From: Saprospiraceae bacterium
GTDB taxonomy: Bacteria > Bacteroidota > Bacteroidia > Chitinophagales > Saprospiraceae
Assembly: GCA_022841745.1 (NCBI GenBank)
Contig: JALHQW010000002.1
Span: 173,377-237,376, forward strand
Direction of reading: 5' to 3'
Length of the DNA stretch: 64,000 nucleotides
Shown: positions 36,991-45,208 of the stretch, in pieces
Position numbering within the stretch: the stretch's first letter is position 1
Layout: each line of letters begins with the position of its first letter
Translations under genes and position numbers: made by a program
The notes under the pieces: generated by a model
Databases searched by the model: none
What the model was told of the DNA's origin: nothing
What the model saw: the letters and a program-made list of their open reading frames with translations, nothing else

Positions 36991-39639
36991 ATGGCTTCAG
37001 GCCCAATTTATTTAAAATACCCACGACCCTCAAGGCCATTCTGCATGGCGCTGGGGGTCGTGCTAGTTTTGCTGCTAGCGCAATTGACGAGTAATGCCCA
37101 GGGGCTGCTCGACCGCCCTGTTTCAATACTGGCAAAGGATGTCACCGCAGCACAGGCGCTTAAGCAGTTGGCCAAACAGGGGAAGGTATCATTGGCCTAT
37201 AGCGAGCATTTTTTTAAATCAAGTCAAAAGATAACGGTGAGCGCCAAGGACCAACCACTGAGGGGGGTACTGGCAACGATATTGAACGGCACGGATGTTG
37301 GCTTCAAGGAGTTGAACGGGCAGGTCGTGCTGTTCATGAAGGAAGCGGCGGAACTGCGCCAGATGACCATCAGCGGCTTCGTGGAGGATGCACAGTCCGG
37401 CGAACGACTGATTGCCGCCACGGTCTATTGCCCGGAACATGGGCAGGGCACCATCACCAACGAATATGGCTTTTACAGCCTCACGCTCCCTCCTACCGCC
37501 TCCTACCTGAATTTCAGCTATATCGGCTATGGCGAGGCCAATGTTAAGGTAGCCCGTTTACCACAGCAGCGCATCAACCAGCCGTTGGAACCAGCCTTGA
37601 TGTTGTCCGAAATCATCGTGACGCCGCTCTCGGACAGTGCCAAGGCCAGCCTCCTCCCCTCGCCCGGCAATATGCAGCGGTTCAAGCCGGAGGACTTCAA
37701 GGCGGCCCCCGACCTAGGCGGCCAGAGCGACCTGATGCGCATCATGCAGCTGCTGCCGGGCATGCAGACCGGGGTGGACGGCATTTCGGGCCTTTACGTG
37801 AGGGGCGGCAATGCCGACCAAAACCTCGTGTTGTTGGACGGTGTGCCGGTTTATAACCCCGACCACCTGCTCGGCATGTTCTCCGTGTTCAACACCTCGG
37901 CCATTCGCAGTGCCAAACTGCTAAAGGGCGGCGTACCAGCCCGGTATGGCGGACGGATTTCATCGGTCATAGATGTCTATACCAAGGAGGGCAGCAACCA
38001 ACGTTGGGGCGGCGAGGTGGAGGCTGACCTCATCGGGGCAAAGGCGATGGTGGAAGGGCCGTTTGCGAAGAAGAAAGGCTCGCTGATGCTGAGCGGGAGG
38101 CACTCACATTCTGATTTCTACCTGTTGCCTACGGTTGTCAAATTAATGGCGGCAGATGACCTCGATTCTCCCAATTACGCATTCTACGACTTCAACGCCA
38201 AGGCCAATTACCAGTTCTCGGAAAAGGACAAGCTGCACTTCAGCTTCTACAAGGGCAACGATGGCTTCAAGGCCGAGGAGGTTTTCCGGGACAGTTTTTT
38301 GGAGGACAAGAGCGAATACAAGTTCGATTGGGGCAACACCATCACTTCCCTTCGCTGGAACCACGTCTTCAACCACAAATTGTTCTCCAACACATCCGTG
38401 AACCTAAGCTATTTCCGGTTTTTGCTGGGCTTACTGGGCAAAATCTCCAATGCTTTCCCGGGCGAGGACCCAGTTTCTTACACGGTTTTTTTGGGGGTAA
38501 AATCTGAGATACGTGACCTCGCCTGGAAGACCGACTTCGACTATGCACTTTCCGAGCGGCACTACCTGCGGTTCGGCATTGGGGTTGCGAACCACCAGTT
38601 TTCGCCAAACCTTTCCTCTTTTCAGGATGATTCCGGCATAACGGACAGCCTCGAAATCGAAGACTTTTTTGAAATAGGCTCGCCTAACACAAAAAAAGCG
38701 TACAGTTTTGAGGCATACTTGGAGGACGAGTGGCTGCCTTCGAAGAACCTATCGTTCAACTTCGGCCTGCGTTTGGCCGGGTTCCACAGCGGCGGCAAGT
38801 CGTACCTGCTGCCAGAACCCCGCCTCATTGCTGCCTACCAGTTTGCGAAGTACCACAAAATGGCCGCCTCGCTCACCCGCAACACGCAGTACCTGCACAG
38901 GGCCAACCCCGTGGGCTACAATTTCCCTTCCGACTATTGGACGCCGAGCAACAAACGGCTCGCCCCGCAGAAGGCATGGCAAGGCACCATTGGGCTGGAA
39001 GGCAAATTGCCATGGGGGTTCGGCTACTCCGTGGAAGCGTACCACAAGTCCATGACCGGGCTATTGGCTTTCCCTGACAGCATTATCTTCGACCCATTTT
39101 TGACGGAAGCCGACCCCGACGAACTGCTTGTTCCAGTTGACGGGAAAAGCATGGGGCTGGAGTTCTTGGTGCGGAAGGAGGAGGGGCGCATCGGCGGCTG
39201 GCTCGGCTACGCATTGGCCAAGAGCACGAGGCAATCCGACCAAGTGAACTACGGCAAGACCTATCATTTCCTTTTCGACCGAAGGCATGAGCTGAAGCTA
39301 TATGCCTACGTGCGGCTGGGGCAGCGTTGGGTGGCAAGTGCCAACTGGCTCTACGGCTCGCCAAACCCCAAGGCAACGGACGAAGGCCCCGTGGAGGCGC
39401 CACCAGGTGAGGCCAACTCCATCCGGGGCAGCGCCAACCACCGCCTCGACCTCTCGTTGCTCTATACCATCAGGAAAGGAAAATGGGAGCAGCGGCTGAA
39501 AGCCAGTGTGTACAATGCCTATAACCGCAAGAACGTGGCTTTTTATACTTACCAGTATGATATAAATGGCAACTACAGCCTTGAGCCCGTACACTTGCTG
39601 GGCATCAGGCCAGGCGTATCGTACGAGGTGAGGTTTTAG
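36991..39639 (+). CDS. TonB-dependent receptor with STN signalling domain
   Basis: 882 residues; an internal ATG at 37045 (MALGVVLVLLLAQLTSNAQ) also gives a good signal peptide. After the signal come an STN domain (LAKDVTAAQALKQLAKQGKV), a CarboxypepD_reg-like domain (ISGFVEDAQSGERLIAATVY), a plug (GGQSDLMRIMQLLPGMQTG, YVRGGNADQNLVLLDGVPVY) and a ~600-residue barrel ending RPGVSYEVRF. The STN domain signals ligand occupancy through FecR to the ECF sigma factor, so this is a transducing outer-membrane receptor. No SusD-type gene follows; instead the repeat lipoprotein at 39941 is next, a candidate ligand-binding or accessory partner. Confidence 0.9.
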   Translation: MASGPIYLKYPRPSRPFCMALGVVLVLLLAQLTSNAQGLLDRPVSILAKDVTAAQALKQLAKQGKVSLAYSEHFFKSSQKITVSAKDQPLRGVLATILNGTDVGFKELNGQVVLFMKEAAELRQMTISGFVEDAQSGERLIAATVYCPEHGQGTITNEYGFYSLTLPPTASYLNFSYIGYGEANVKVARLPQQRINQPLEPALMLSEIIVTPLSDSAKASLLPSPGNMQRFKPEDFKAAPDLGGQSDLMRIMQLLPGMQTGVDGISGLYVRGGNADQNLVLLDGVPVYNPDHLLGMFSVFNTSAIRSAKLLKGGVPARYGGRISSVIDVYTKEGSNQRWGGEVEADLIGAKAMVEGPFAKKKGSLMLSGRHSHSDFYLLPTVVKLMAADDLDSPNYAFYDFNAKANYQFSEKDKLHFSFYKGNDGFKAEEVFRDSFLEDKSEYKFDWGNTITSLRWNHVFNHKLFSNTSVNLSYFRFLLGLLGKISNAFPGEDPVSYTVFLGVKSEIRDLAWKTDFDYALSERHYLRFGIGVANHQFSPNLSSFQDDSGITDSLEIEDFFEIGSPNTKKAYSFEAYLEDEWLPSKNLSFNFGLRLAGFHSGGKSYLLPEPRLIAAYQFAKYHKMAASLTRNTQYLHRANPVGYNFPSDYWTPSNKRLAPQKAWQGTIGLEGKLPWGFGYSVEAYHKSMTGLLAFPDSIIFDPFLTEADPDELLVPVDGKSMGLEFLVRKEEGRIGGWLGYALAKSTRQSDQVNYGKTYHFLFDRRHELKLYAYVRLGQRWVASANWLYGSPNPKATDEGPVEAPPGEANSIRGSANHRLDLSLLYTIRKGKWEQRLKASVYNAYNRKNVAFYTYQYDINGNYSLEPVHLLGIRPGVSYEVRF

Positions 39640-39940
39640 GGGGTTAAAGTTTTAGGGGGTTAGGGTTCTGGGGTTATCAAGTTTAGATATTACCCCAATA
39701 ACCCGAAAACCTTAGAACCTCAAAACCCGAAAAAAAAAATCCCACCCCGTTAGGGGATACCCCCAGCTGGGTTGTCTGGTAAGTATAAAGGGAGCAAAAC
39801 AAGCAGCCCTTTTCCAAATCAAAGAATTTTTCAAGTAACAACGGTTTGGGGCGCTCTACCCCACCAGCCACTGGAGGTGTCCAATGGCTGGGAGTAGATT
39901 CCTATGCCGGTATTTTTTCAACATCAATTAATCTAAAGCC
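39640..39940. other. 300-bp gap with short palindromic repeats
   Basis: The gap holds several imperfect copies of the motif AACCCxxAAACC and its complement (for example GGGGTTATC near 39673 against ATAACCCGAAAACC near 39699). Similar sequence recurs at 53995-54155. No gene or clear terminator is seen. Confidence 0.4.
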
Positions 39941-41260
39941 ATGATGAACATCGTTAAGTCATTCAAAATCAACTTGTTGGCCCTTCTTGTACTTTCTTTT
40001 TTCGCAGCTTGCAAAAAAGACGCCGCCACCCCTAACCCAATCGAAGGCGATTTCTCCTTGAACAACAGCGTACAACAAATCGTGAGCCGCAGCACCGACC
40101 CCGAAAGCGAAGAGCTTTGCTTTGAGCTCGGTTACCCCATCACCATTGCACTGCCCGATGGCACCAACCAAACTGCCGAGAGCGAGGAAGAACTCAGCGA
40201 GATTTACAACGACTGGTTCGAGCAAAACCCAAACGCCAACACCTGCCCCGCCATCGTCTATCCGATAACGGTGGTCAACGGGGACGGCACTACTCAATCG
40301 GTGGCCAGCGAAGAGGAACTGATCGGACTCTTGACCGCCTGCATCGAAATTGACCTGGGCTGGGAGGACTGCTTCACCATCCAGTACCCTGTGACCGTGC
40401 TATTTCCCGATGGCACCTCCACGACCGTCAACAACGACGATGAACTGGCTTATGCCATGTACAATTCCGGCAGCGTCAACGACTCGCTCTACCCCACCAT
40501 CCAGTTCCCCATCACGGTGGTGAAATCAGACGGCACGACGGTTTTGGTTGAAAATGAGGATGGCCTCAACGCCATTTTTGAGGAATGCTACGGCATTATT
40601 GACGAGCCAATCGAGCCTTGCTTCGAGTACGTATTCCCTGTGAACGTGGACCTGCCAGACGGCACGACTGCCACGGCCAACGATGATGAGGAACTCGCTG
40701 CCATCTTCAACGAATGGTTCGAGAACAATCCATGCGACTCCACGACTACCAGTTTCCCAGTCATCGCCTATCCGTTGAACCTCCTGCTGACAGATGGCAG
40801 CGTCGTCACCGTCAACAGCGACGAGGAGTTAATGGCCCTCTTTGAGAACTGCTATGGTGATGGTGGCGGGCTTGGCATCGAAGACTGCCTGAGCTTCAAC
40901 TACCCGATTACCATCGTACTTCCAGATGGAGTATCAGCCGCCGTCAACAGCGACGATGAACTGATGAACACCGTGATGGGATGGTTCGAGGAAAACCCCG
41001 ACAGCGAAGAGGAACCCACCCTCGACTACCCTGTCAGCGTCACCCTCACCGCCGATGGCAGCGTGGTCACGGTCAACAGCGATGAAGAACTGGACGCTAT
41101 TTTCAACGAATGCTACGAAGGTTTCGCAGGGGCAAGCCAGCACCTCGTACTGGGCGGCAAGGATTCGGTGGCATCGAAGGCAGCCATGAAGCAATATGCA
41201 AAGCACCAAATCGCCAAGCGCCAAGTGGTCGAGCGGATGTTGGGCAAGCGAGCCAAGTAA
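39941..41260 (+). CDS. Acidic lipoprotein with eight repeated modules
   Basis: 439 residues. Lipobox FFAAC with Cys24, then KKDAAT. Eight modules of ~42-50 residues share the core YPITVxLPDGTxxTVNSDEEL. Odd modules tend to begin C-F/C-L and end WFEQNP or WFEENP, even modules end ENCYG or ECYG, so the true unit looks like a ~90-residue pair repeated four times, with recurring cysteines. The modules are strongly acidic; the tail (SKAAMKQYAKHQIAKRQ) is basic. I do not recognise a family. Position directly after the sigma/FecR/STN-receptor genes suggests surface ligand capture or a regulated secreted product. A bidirectional terminator follows at 41383. Confidence 0.8.
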   Translation: MMNIVKSFKINLLALLVLSFFAACKKDAATPNPIEGDFSLNNSVQQIVSRSTDPESEELCFELGYPITIALPDGTNQTAESEEELSEIYNDWFEQNPNANTCPAIVYPITVVNGDGTTQSVASEEELIGLLTACIEIDLGWEDCFTIQYPVTVLFPDGTSTTVNNDDELAYAMYNSGSVNDSLYPTIQFPITVVKSDGTTVLVENEDGLNAIFEECYGIIDEPIEPCFEYVFPVNVDLPDGTTATANDDEELAAIFNEWFENNPCDSTTTSFPVIAYPLNLLLTDGSVVTVNSDEELMALFENCYGDGGGLGIEDCLSFNYPITIVLPDGVSAAVNSDDELMNTVMGWFEENPDSEEEPTLDYPVSVTLTADGSVVTVNSDEELDAIFNECYEGFAGASQHLVLGGKDSVASKAAMKQYAKHQIAKRQVVERMLGKRAK

Positions 41261-41382
41261 AAGAACTGTATCTCTAACAACACACGCTGAATATGGAAGG
41301 GGGGAGCAAAAACCAAGTTTTTACTTCCCCCTCACGCTCCCTTCTAATTAGTTAAACTGTATTTTTGTAAGGATGAAATAAA

Positions 41383-41420
41383 GCGGAGGCACCTTCTGGT
41401 GCTTCCGCCTTTTTTGTTTT
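41383..41420. terminator. Bidirectional rho-independent terminator
   Basis: GCGGAGGCACC (41383-41393), loop TTCT, GGTGCTTCCGC (41398-41408), one mismatch, followed by a T-run and preceded by A-rich sequence. It sits between the converging repeat lipoprotein and the small secreted protein. Confidence 0.8.
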
Positions 41421-41431
41421 AAGCGTTCACA

Positions 41432-41875
41432 TCACGCCACTGTAAACTTATCTGTGTGTACCTGATAAGTATCCTGCGAGTTGGGAAACCGTGCCCGCAT
41501 CTTCTTGAACTCGAAGCTGTCGCCCGGCGATAGGGCTTTTAATTGCGCTACCATTTCATTGGTCAGTCGGTTGGAGGTGCCCTGCAAGGCGGTAGCCTTG
41601 CCACCCTTCACGATTTCCAAGGTGAAACTGGTGATGATGGTCTCCGAGGCGCCGGGGCAGCCTTCTATCTGTAGGCTGGTTTTACCTGCGAAGTCTTTTT
41701 TGGCGATTTTGCCGCCCGTCTTGCCACAGAAGACGAGGTGGCCGCCGCCAACGTCGAACTTGGCTGCGATTGGCTTGCCCTTTGGCATGGCGGCAGCATG
41801 GGCGTTGTTTGTGAAAGCAGCAAAAATGCCGAGCACAAGTGCTGCGAGGAGGAAAGATTTGATGGTACTTTTCAT
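41432..41875 (-). CDS. Small secreted protein, GldM-C-like
   Basis: 147 residues from ATG at 41875 with a clear signal peptide (MKSTIKSFLLAALVLGIFAA, cut near AHA). The rest is a compact domain: PIAAKFDVGGGHLVFCGKTG, IITSFTLEIVKGG and LKALSPGDSFEFKKMRARF. The last segment resembles the LSPGDxxxFxxI motif of GldM C-terminal domains, but the assignment is weak. No lipobox. It has two cysteines that could pair in the periplasm. It stands alone between the terminator and the dioxygenase-like gene on the same strand. Confidence 0.55.
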   Translation of the reverse strand: MKSTIKSFLLAALVLGIFAAFTNNAHAAAMPKGKPIAAKFDVGGGHLVFCGKTGGKIAKKDFAGKTSLQIEGCPGASETIITSFTLEIVKGGKATALQGTSNRLTNEMVAQLKALSPGDSFEFKKMRARFPNSQDTYQVHTDKFTVA

Positions 41876-42019
41876 GATGATAAGCATTAAGAGTGATTAA
41901 GTAATTGTTGAAATTGTTATGACTGTTGCAAGCGGCTGAAAATCAGTTGATTATTCAGGTATCTTCCAGTAAAATAACCTAAACTAATTTTATTGAGGTA
42001 CTTAAGCGCATATTTCTCA

Positions 42020-43228
42020 TCAATGGTGCTTGGGTTCAGGTAATTCAAAATAGTCGCTCTTTGTGCTATCCAATGATTCCGATATGGTTTTAAAGTTTTC
42101 CGTGGTTGGTTTTAAGTTCACGTATTTATCAATGATGGCCCGATGCCTATAAATGATGAACGTGTTTTCAGCACTTGGGTCAATCTCGTTTAGGTTTGCC
42201 TCGCTTTCCGTGTCTGTGAAGGAGGGAACATAAGTCAAAGCTATTTTTTGCAGCCCCAACTCATTTCCTACCTGCGCCAACTCCGCTTGCCGTGCTTGTT
42301 TGCTATAATTTCTTGAATTTCCATAAACAAAATATGCCTTCAGGTATTTTTCCCTCGATATGCTTTCATCGTCTAAATACTTCAGCCATTTTTTGATTTC
42401 AAGCCAATTCGGATTGTCGCCAACAAAATAAACGATTCCGTGATAGCGCCCATATTTACATACAGGGCAGGTTCTTGTTCCCTTATCTGGCCCAAATGCA
42501 TGAAATGGGATAAATGAAGGTTGGTCTTCGCCAATATTTAAACCTGACTGATTGTTAAGGTTAGCCCCTATTGGATAGTTTGGAATATTTAAACCAAGTA
42601 CAATATTGTGTTCTGCTACTTGAATTTTACCATCAAGCACAACCCTTAATAGCTCCGTGCCTGCCCTATCCATTTTGCCATATTTTTTCTTTTGGCCTAA
42701 ATACAAAGGGTCGTCGTCAAAATAAAGGTCTGCATAATATTCGTTCTCAAAATTGGCTTCTTTTATTGATAAGTGAATATGTTCCGGAATGTCCGCATTG
42801 GGATAAGCCTTGGGCCTTGAAGTCTGAATGGTGTAGTTCCCGTGCTCGTCCGGTTTTACCCAACCCCTTAATTTGCCATGCCTTTTTGCCGCTGCTGGGG
42901 TTTGTTCGTTGGAGGAGTACAAGCCCTTATCATCGGTATGCCAATAGTAAATAACAACATCTCGTGCAGGTGTTTTACCGTCCAACTGAAAAACCTTGCC
43001 TGTTATCTTGAGCTTTTGAATCCCATCTGCCCAACCGATGCTTGTATGGGTTGAAGAAATTTCATTGGGCATTCCAGCATACATCATTTCACAGCCTTCA
43101 CAGCCATCGCCAACGATTTTCCCTGTGCCGGGTTTTCCCCCATCTGGCGTATTGCTGCCAGATTTTACCTGCCCATTGCAACCTGACAGGAAAGTGAAAA
43201 GAATCGCAATAAGTCCAATCTTTCTCAT
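42020..43228 (-). CDS. Lipoprotein fusion: intradiol dioxygenase-like domain plus thioredoxin-like domain
   Basis: 402 residues from ATG at 43228 (MRKIGLIAILFTFLSGC), lipoprotein signal. Residues ~60-200 resemble intradiol ring-cleavage dioxygenases: KVFQLDGKTPARDVVIYYWH, a GLYS segment, LRGWVKPDEHGNYTIQT, RPKAYPN and PEHIHLSI, supplying the Tyr and the H-x-H iron ligands seen in protocatechuate 3,4-dioxygenases. The C-terminal ~170 residues begin GTRTCPVCKYGRYHGIVYF, which looks like a thioredoxin-fold CxxC segment, followed by strand/helix alternation. Secreted intradiol-like proteins are known, but the fusion is unusual. Ring cleavage is not assured; a protein-redox partner role is conceivable. 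Confidence 0.7.
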   Translation of the reverse strand: MRKIGLIAILFTFLSGCNGQVKSGSNTPDGGKPGTGKIVGDGCEGCEMMYAGMPNEISSTHTSIGWADGIQKLKITGKVFQLDGKTPARDVVIYYWHTDDKGLYSSNEQTPAAAKRHGKLRGWVKPDEHGNYTIQTSRPKAYPNADIPEHIHLSIKEANFENEYYADLYFDDDPLYLGQKKKYGKMDRAGTELLRVVLDGKIQVAEHNIVLGLNIPNYPIGANLNNQSGLNIGEDQPSFIPFHAFGPDKGTRTCPVCKYGRYHGIVYFVGDNPNWLEIKKWLKYLDDESISREKYLKAYFVYGNSRNYSKQARQAELAQVGNELGLQKIALTYVPSFTDTESEANLNEIDPSAENTFIIYRHRAIIDKYVNLKPTTENFKTISESLDSTKSDYFELPEPKHH

Positions 43229-43480
43229 AAGGTTCTTATTTTGTTGTTTCGTTTTAAGTTGTGGCATAGTTGCCTCCCATTAAAACCTGCCACAAACATA
43301 CCCCTGCACAGAACGCAATTTTCAGAAAGAAGACCAACGCCAAACCAAGGGCTAAGAACGACGGTTTTGACCCCCGTTTTGCCGTTGGGCAGGTGAATAT
43401 GGTTGTTCTGCTCCGCAATCGGGTCGTTGGTCGGCGATGGGTGGGAAAATTGGCGGAAAAAGGGGTTCTTTGCTGCTGAT

Positions 43481-43590
43481 GACCCCTGACCCCTAAAGGG
43501 GGACCCACGGAGGCACAGGCATTGGAACTCCAACATTTCGGAGTTCCTACAAATGAAATTCCGTGGGTTCCCCTTCAGGGGTCAGGGGTC
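43481..43590. repeat. 31-bp inverted repeat just upstream of the kinase gene
   Basis: 43481-43511 (starts GACCCCTGACCCCT) and 43560-43590 are reverse complements with two mismatches. Inside is a second hairpin GGAACTCC/GGAGTTCC (about 43525-43547). The right arm ends 9 bp before the ATG at 43600, so it lies in the leader or promoter of the histidine kinase gene. Confidence 0.8.
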
Positions 43591-43599
43591 AAAACATTC

Positions 43600-44811
43600 A
43601 TGAAACCCATCCTCCTCCATACCCTTTTCTGGCTGCTCTACCTCGTGTCGGAGTACTTCGCCAACCTGTACCATATCCGGCAAGGGGAGGCAAAGTGGTT
43701 CCTGCTGTCGTCGGTGGCGTACCTGCCTGCGCTGCTGTTGGCGACGTACTTTCTGGCGCTGTGGGCCGTGCCCCGTTACTTGAAGGCGAAGCGATGGCCG
43801 CTGTTCCTGCTCTGTGCATTGGCGGCGGGCGTTTTCCTTTTTTATGCAAGGCTGGAATGGGAGGAACTGCTCATCTACCTTGTGCATGGCGAGCGCTTCG
43901 ACATGCCTGCGACAAAGCTGCTAAAGAACATCATCCGTGACTACTCGGTGGTAGCGCTCGGCGTCAGCGTCTATATCATCGGCGACTACCGCCGCAACCA
44001 GCAACTGAACGAACAGCTCATCAGGGCCAAGGCCGAGGCGGAAATCAAGCTGCTGAAGGGGCAACTCCACCCGCATTTCCTCTTCAACTCGCTGAACAAT
44101 ATCTACAGCCTCGCCCTCTCCAAATCCGAACTCACCGCTGACAGCATCCTGAAACTGACCGAACTGCTCGACTACCTCGTCTATCGGGCGAACCAGGACA
44201 AAGTGCCTCTCTCAAAAGAAGTGCAACTCCTCGAAAACTACGTGGACCTCGAAAAACTCCGCTACGGCGAAAAGCTCCAGGTCGAAATGGACATTGCCCC
44301 GCTGAACGACGGCCAACTGGTGGCCCCGCTCATCCTGCTGCCCTTCGCCGAGAACTGTTTCAAGCACGGCGGCCCCGCTGCGGATGGGGTTTTTCGGATA
44401 ACTATTGCATTGCGCAGCGATGCCAATAAGTTGGTGTTCCATATTGCGAACAGCAAAAAGCCCGCACGGACGAGTGAGGGCGTGACTTCGAGTCACACCC
44501 TCACTAAGGAAAAGACCAAGCAGGCTAGTGAGGGCGTGACTTCGAGTCACACCCTCACTACAGAAAAGCCCGCACGGACGAGTGAGGGCGTGACTTCGAG
44601 TCACACCCTCACTACGGAAAAGCCCGCACGGACGAGTGAGGGCGTGACTTCGAGTCACACCCGCACTAAGGACACCCCAGGCGGCATCGGCTTGGAGAAT
44701 ATCCGCCAGCGCCTTACCTTGCTCTATCCCAATCGCCATAGATTGGACATCAACGACGGGGCGGAGCGGTATGAGGTTGGACTGGAAATCAGGTTTAGGG
44801 ATGAGGAGTGA
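43600..44811 (+). CDS. LytS/YehU-type sensor histidine kinase with repeat-expanded ATP lid
   Basis: 403 residues from ATG at 43600 (MKPILLHTLFWLLYLVSEYF). Four membrane segments lie in the first ~130 residues, then the His_kinase motif LKGQLHPHFLFNSL (phospho-His about 159), N-box LLPFAENCFKHGG and the terminal GGIGLENIRQRLTLLYPN G-box. Between AxSK (about 288) and GGIGLEN, where the ATP lid lies, four 18-residue repeats (ARTSEGVTSSHTLTTEKP type) are inserted, encoded by 54-bp tandem units each containing a 33-bp palindrome. Its cognate regulator is the LytTR protein at 45209, reached across a 66-bp tandem repeat. The insertion may alter nucleotide turnover. Confidence 0.9.
   Translation: MKPILLHTLFWLLYLVSEYFANLYHIRQGEAKWFLLSSVAYLPALLLATYFLALWAVPRYLKAKRWPLFLLCALAAGVFLFYARLEWEELLIYLVHGERFDMPATKLLKNIIRDYSVVALGVSVYIIGDYRRNQQLNEQLIRAKAEAEIKLLKGQLHPHFLFNSLNNIYSLALSKSELTADSILKLTELLDYLVYRANQDKVPLSKEVQLLENYVDLEKLRYGEKLQVEMDIAPLNDGQLVAPLILLPFAENCFKHGGPAADGVFRITIALRSDANKLVFHIANSKKPARTSEGVTSSHTLTKEKTKQASEGVTSSHTLTTEKPARTSEGVTSSHTLTTEKPARTSEGVTSSHTRTKDTPGGIGLENIRQRLTLLYPNRHRLDINDGAERYEVGLEIRFRDEE
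44473..44667. repeat. 54-bp tandem repeat x4, each with a 33-bp palindrome, in coding sequence
   Basis: Units begin at 44473, 44527, 44581 and 44635. Each starts with AGTGAGGGCGTGACT, loop TCG, AGTCACACCCTCACT (15+3+15 nt, one C/A mismatch; the last copy has CCGCACT). The spacing of exactly 54 bp keeps frame and yields 18-residue repeats in the kinase. Confidence 0.9.
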
Positions 44812-44867
44812 GGGATGAGAGATGAATTAGTGGCAAAGCCGCTAAAACATAATAAATCATAAATAAT

Positions 44868-45174
44868 CAGCGTCCTTCAGCGTCAAAAAACCATTTTGCG
44901 AAGCAAAACAAAAACATAAAAATCATATTAAACCAGCGTCCTTCAGCGTCAAAAAACCATTTTGCGAAGCAAAACAAAAACATAAAAATCATATTAAACC
45001 AGCGTCCTTCAGCGTCAAAAAACCATTTTGCGAAGCAAAACAAAAACATAAAAATCATATTAAACCAGCGTCCTTCAGCGTCAAAAAACCATTTTTGCGA
45101 AGCAAAACAAAAACATAAAAATCATATTAAACCAGCGTCCTTCAGCGTCAAAAAACCATTTTGCGAAGCAAAAT
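44868..45174. repeat. 66-bp tandem repeat, four full copies and one partial
   Basis: Copies start at 44868, 44934, 45000, 45066 and 45133; the fourth is 67 bp owing to one extra T. Each unit begins CAGCGTCCTTCAGCGTC and contains TTTTGCGAAGCAAAA, a short palindrome. The array fills the space between the kinase and its response regulator and ends 35 bp before the regulator ATG, so it would be transcribed in the intercistronic leader if the two form an operon. Confidence 0.9.
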
Positions 45175-45208
45175 CCAACCAATACCCCAATCAAAACCCA
45201 TCAACACC

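Noticed and set aside
44867..45058. 63-residue minus-strand ORF made of repeated MIFMFLFCFAKWFFDAEGR units
   Set aside because: It is only the reading of the 66-bp tandem repeat, whose length divides by three; no start signal or context supports a gene.
44473..45174. CRISPR array
   Set aside because: Both repeat blocks have repeats contiguous or nearly so with identical intervening sequence, no variable spacers and no cas genes; one lies inside a kinase gene.
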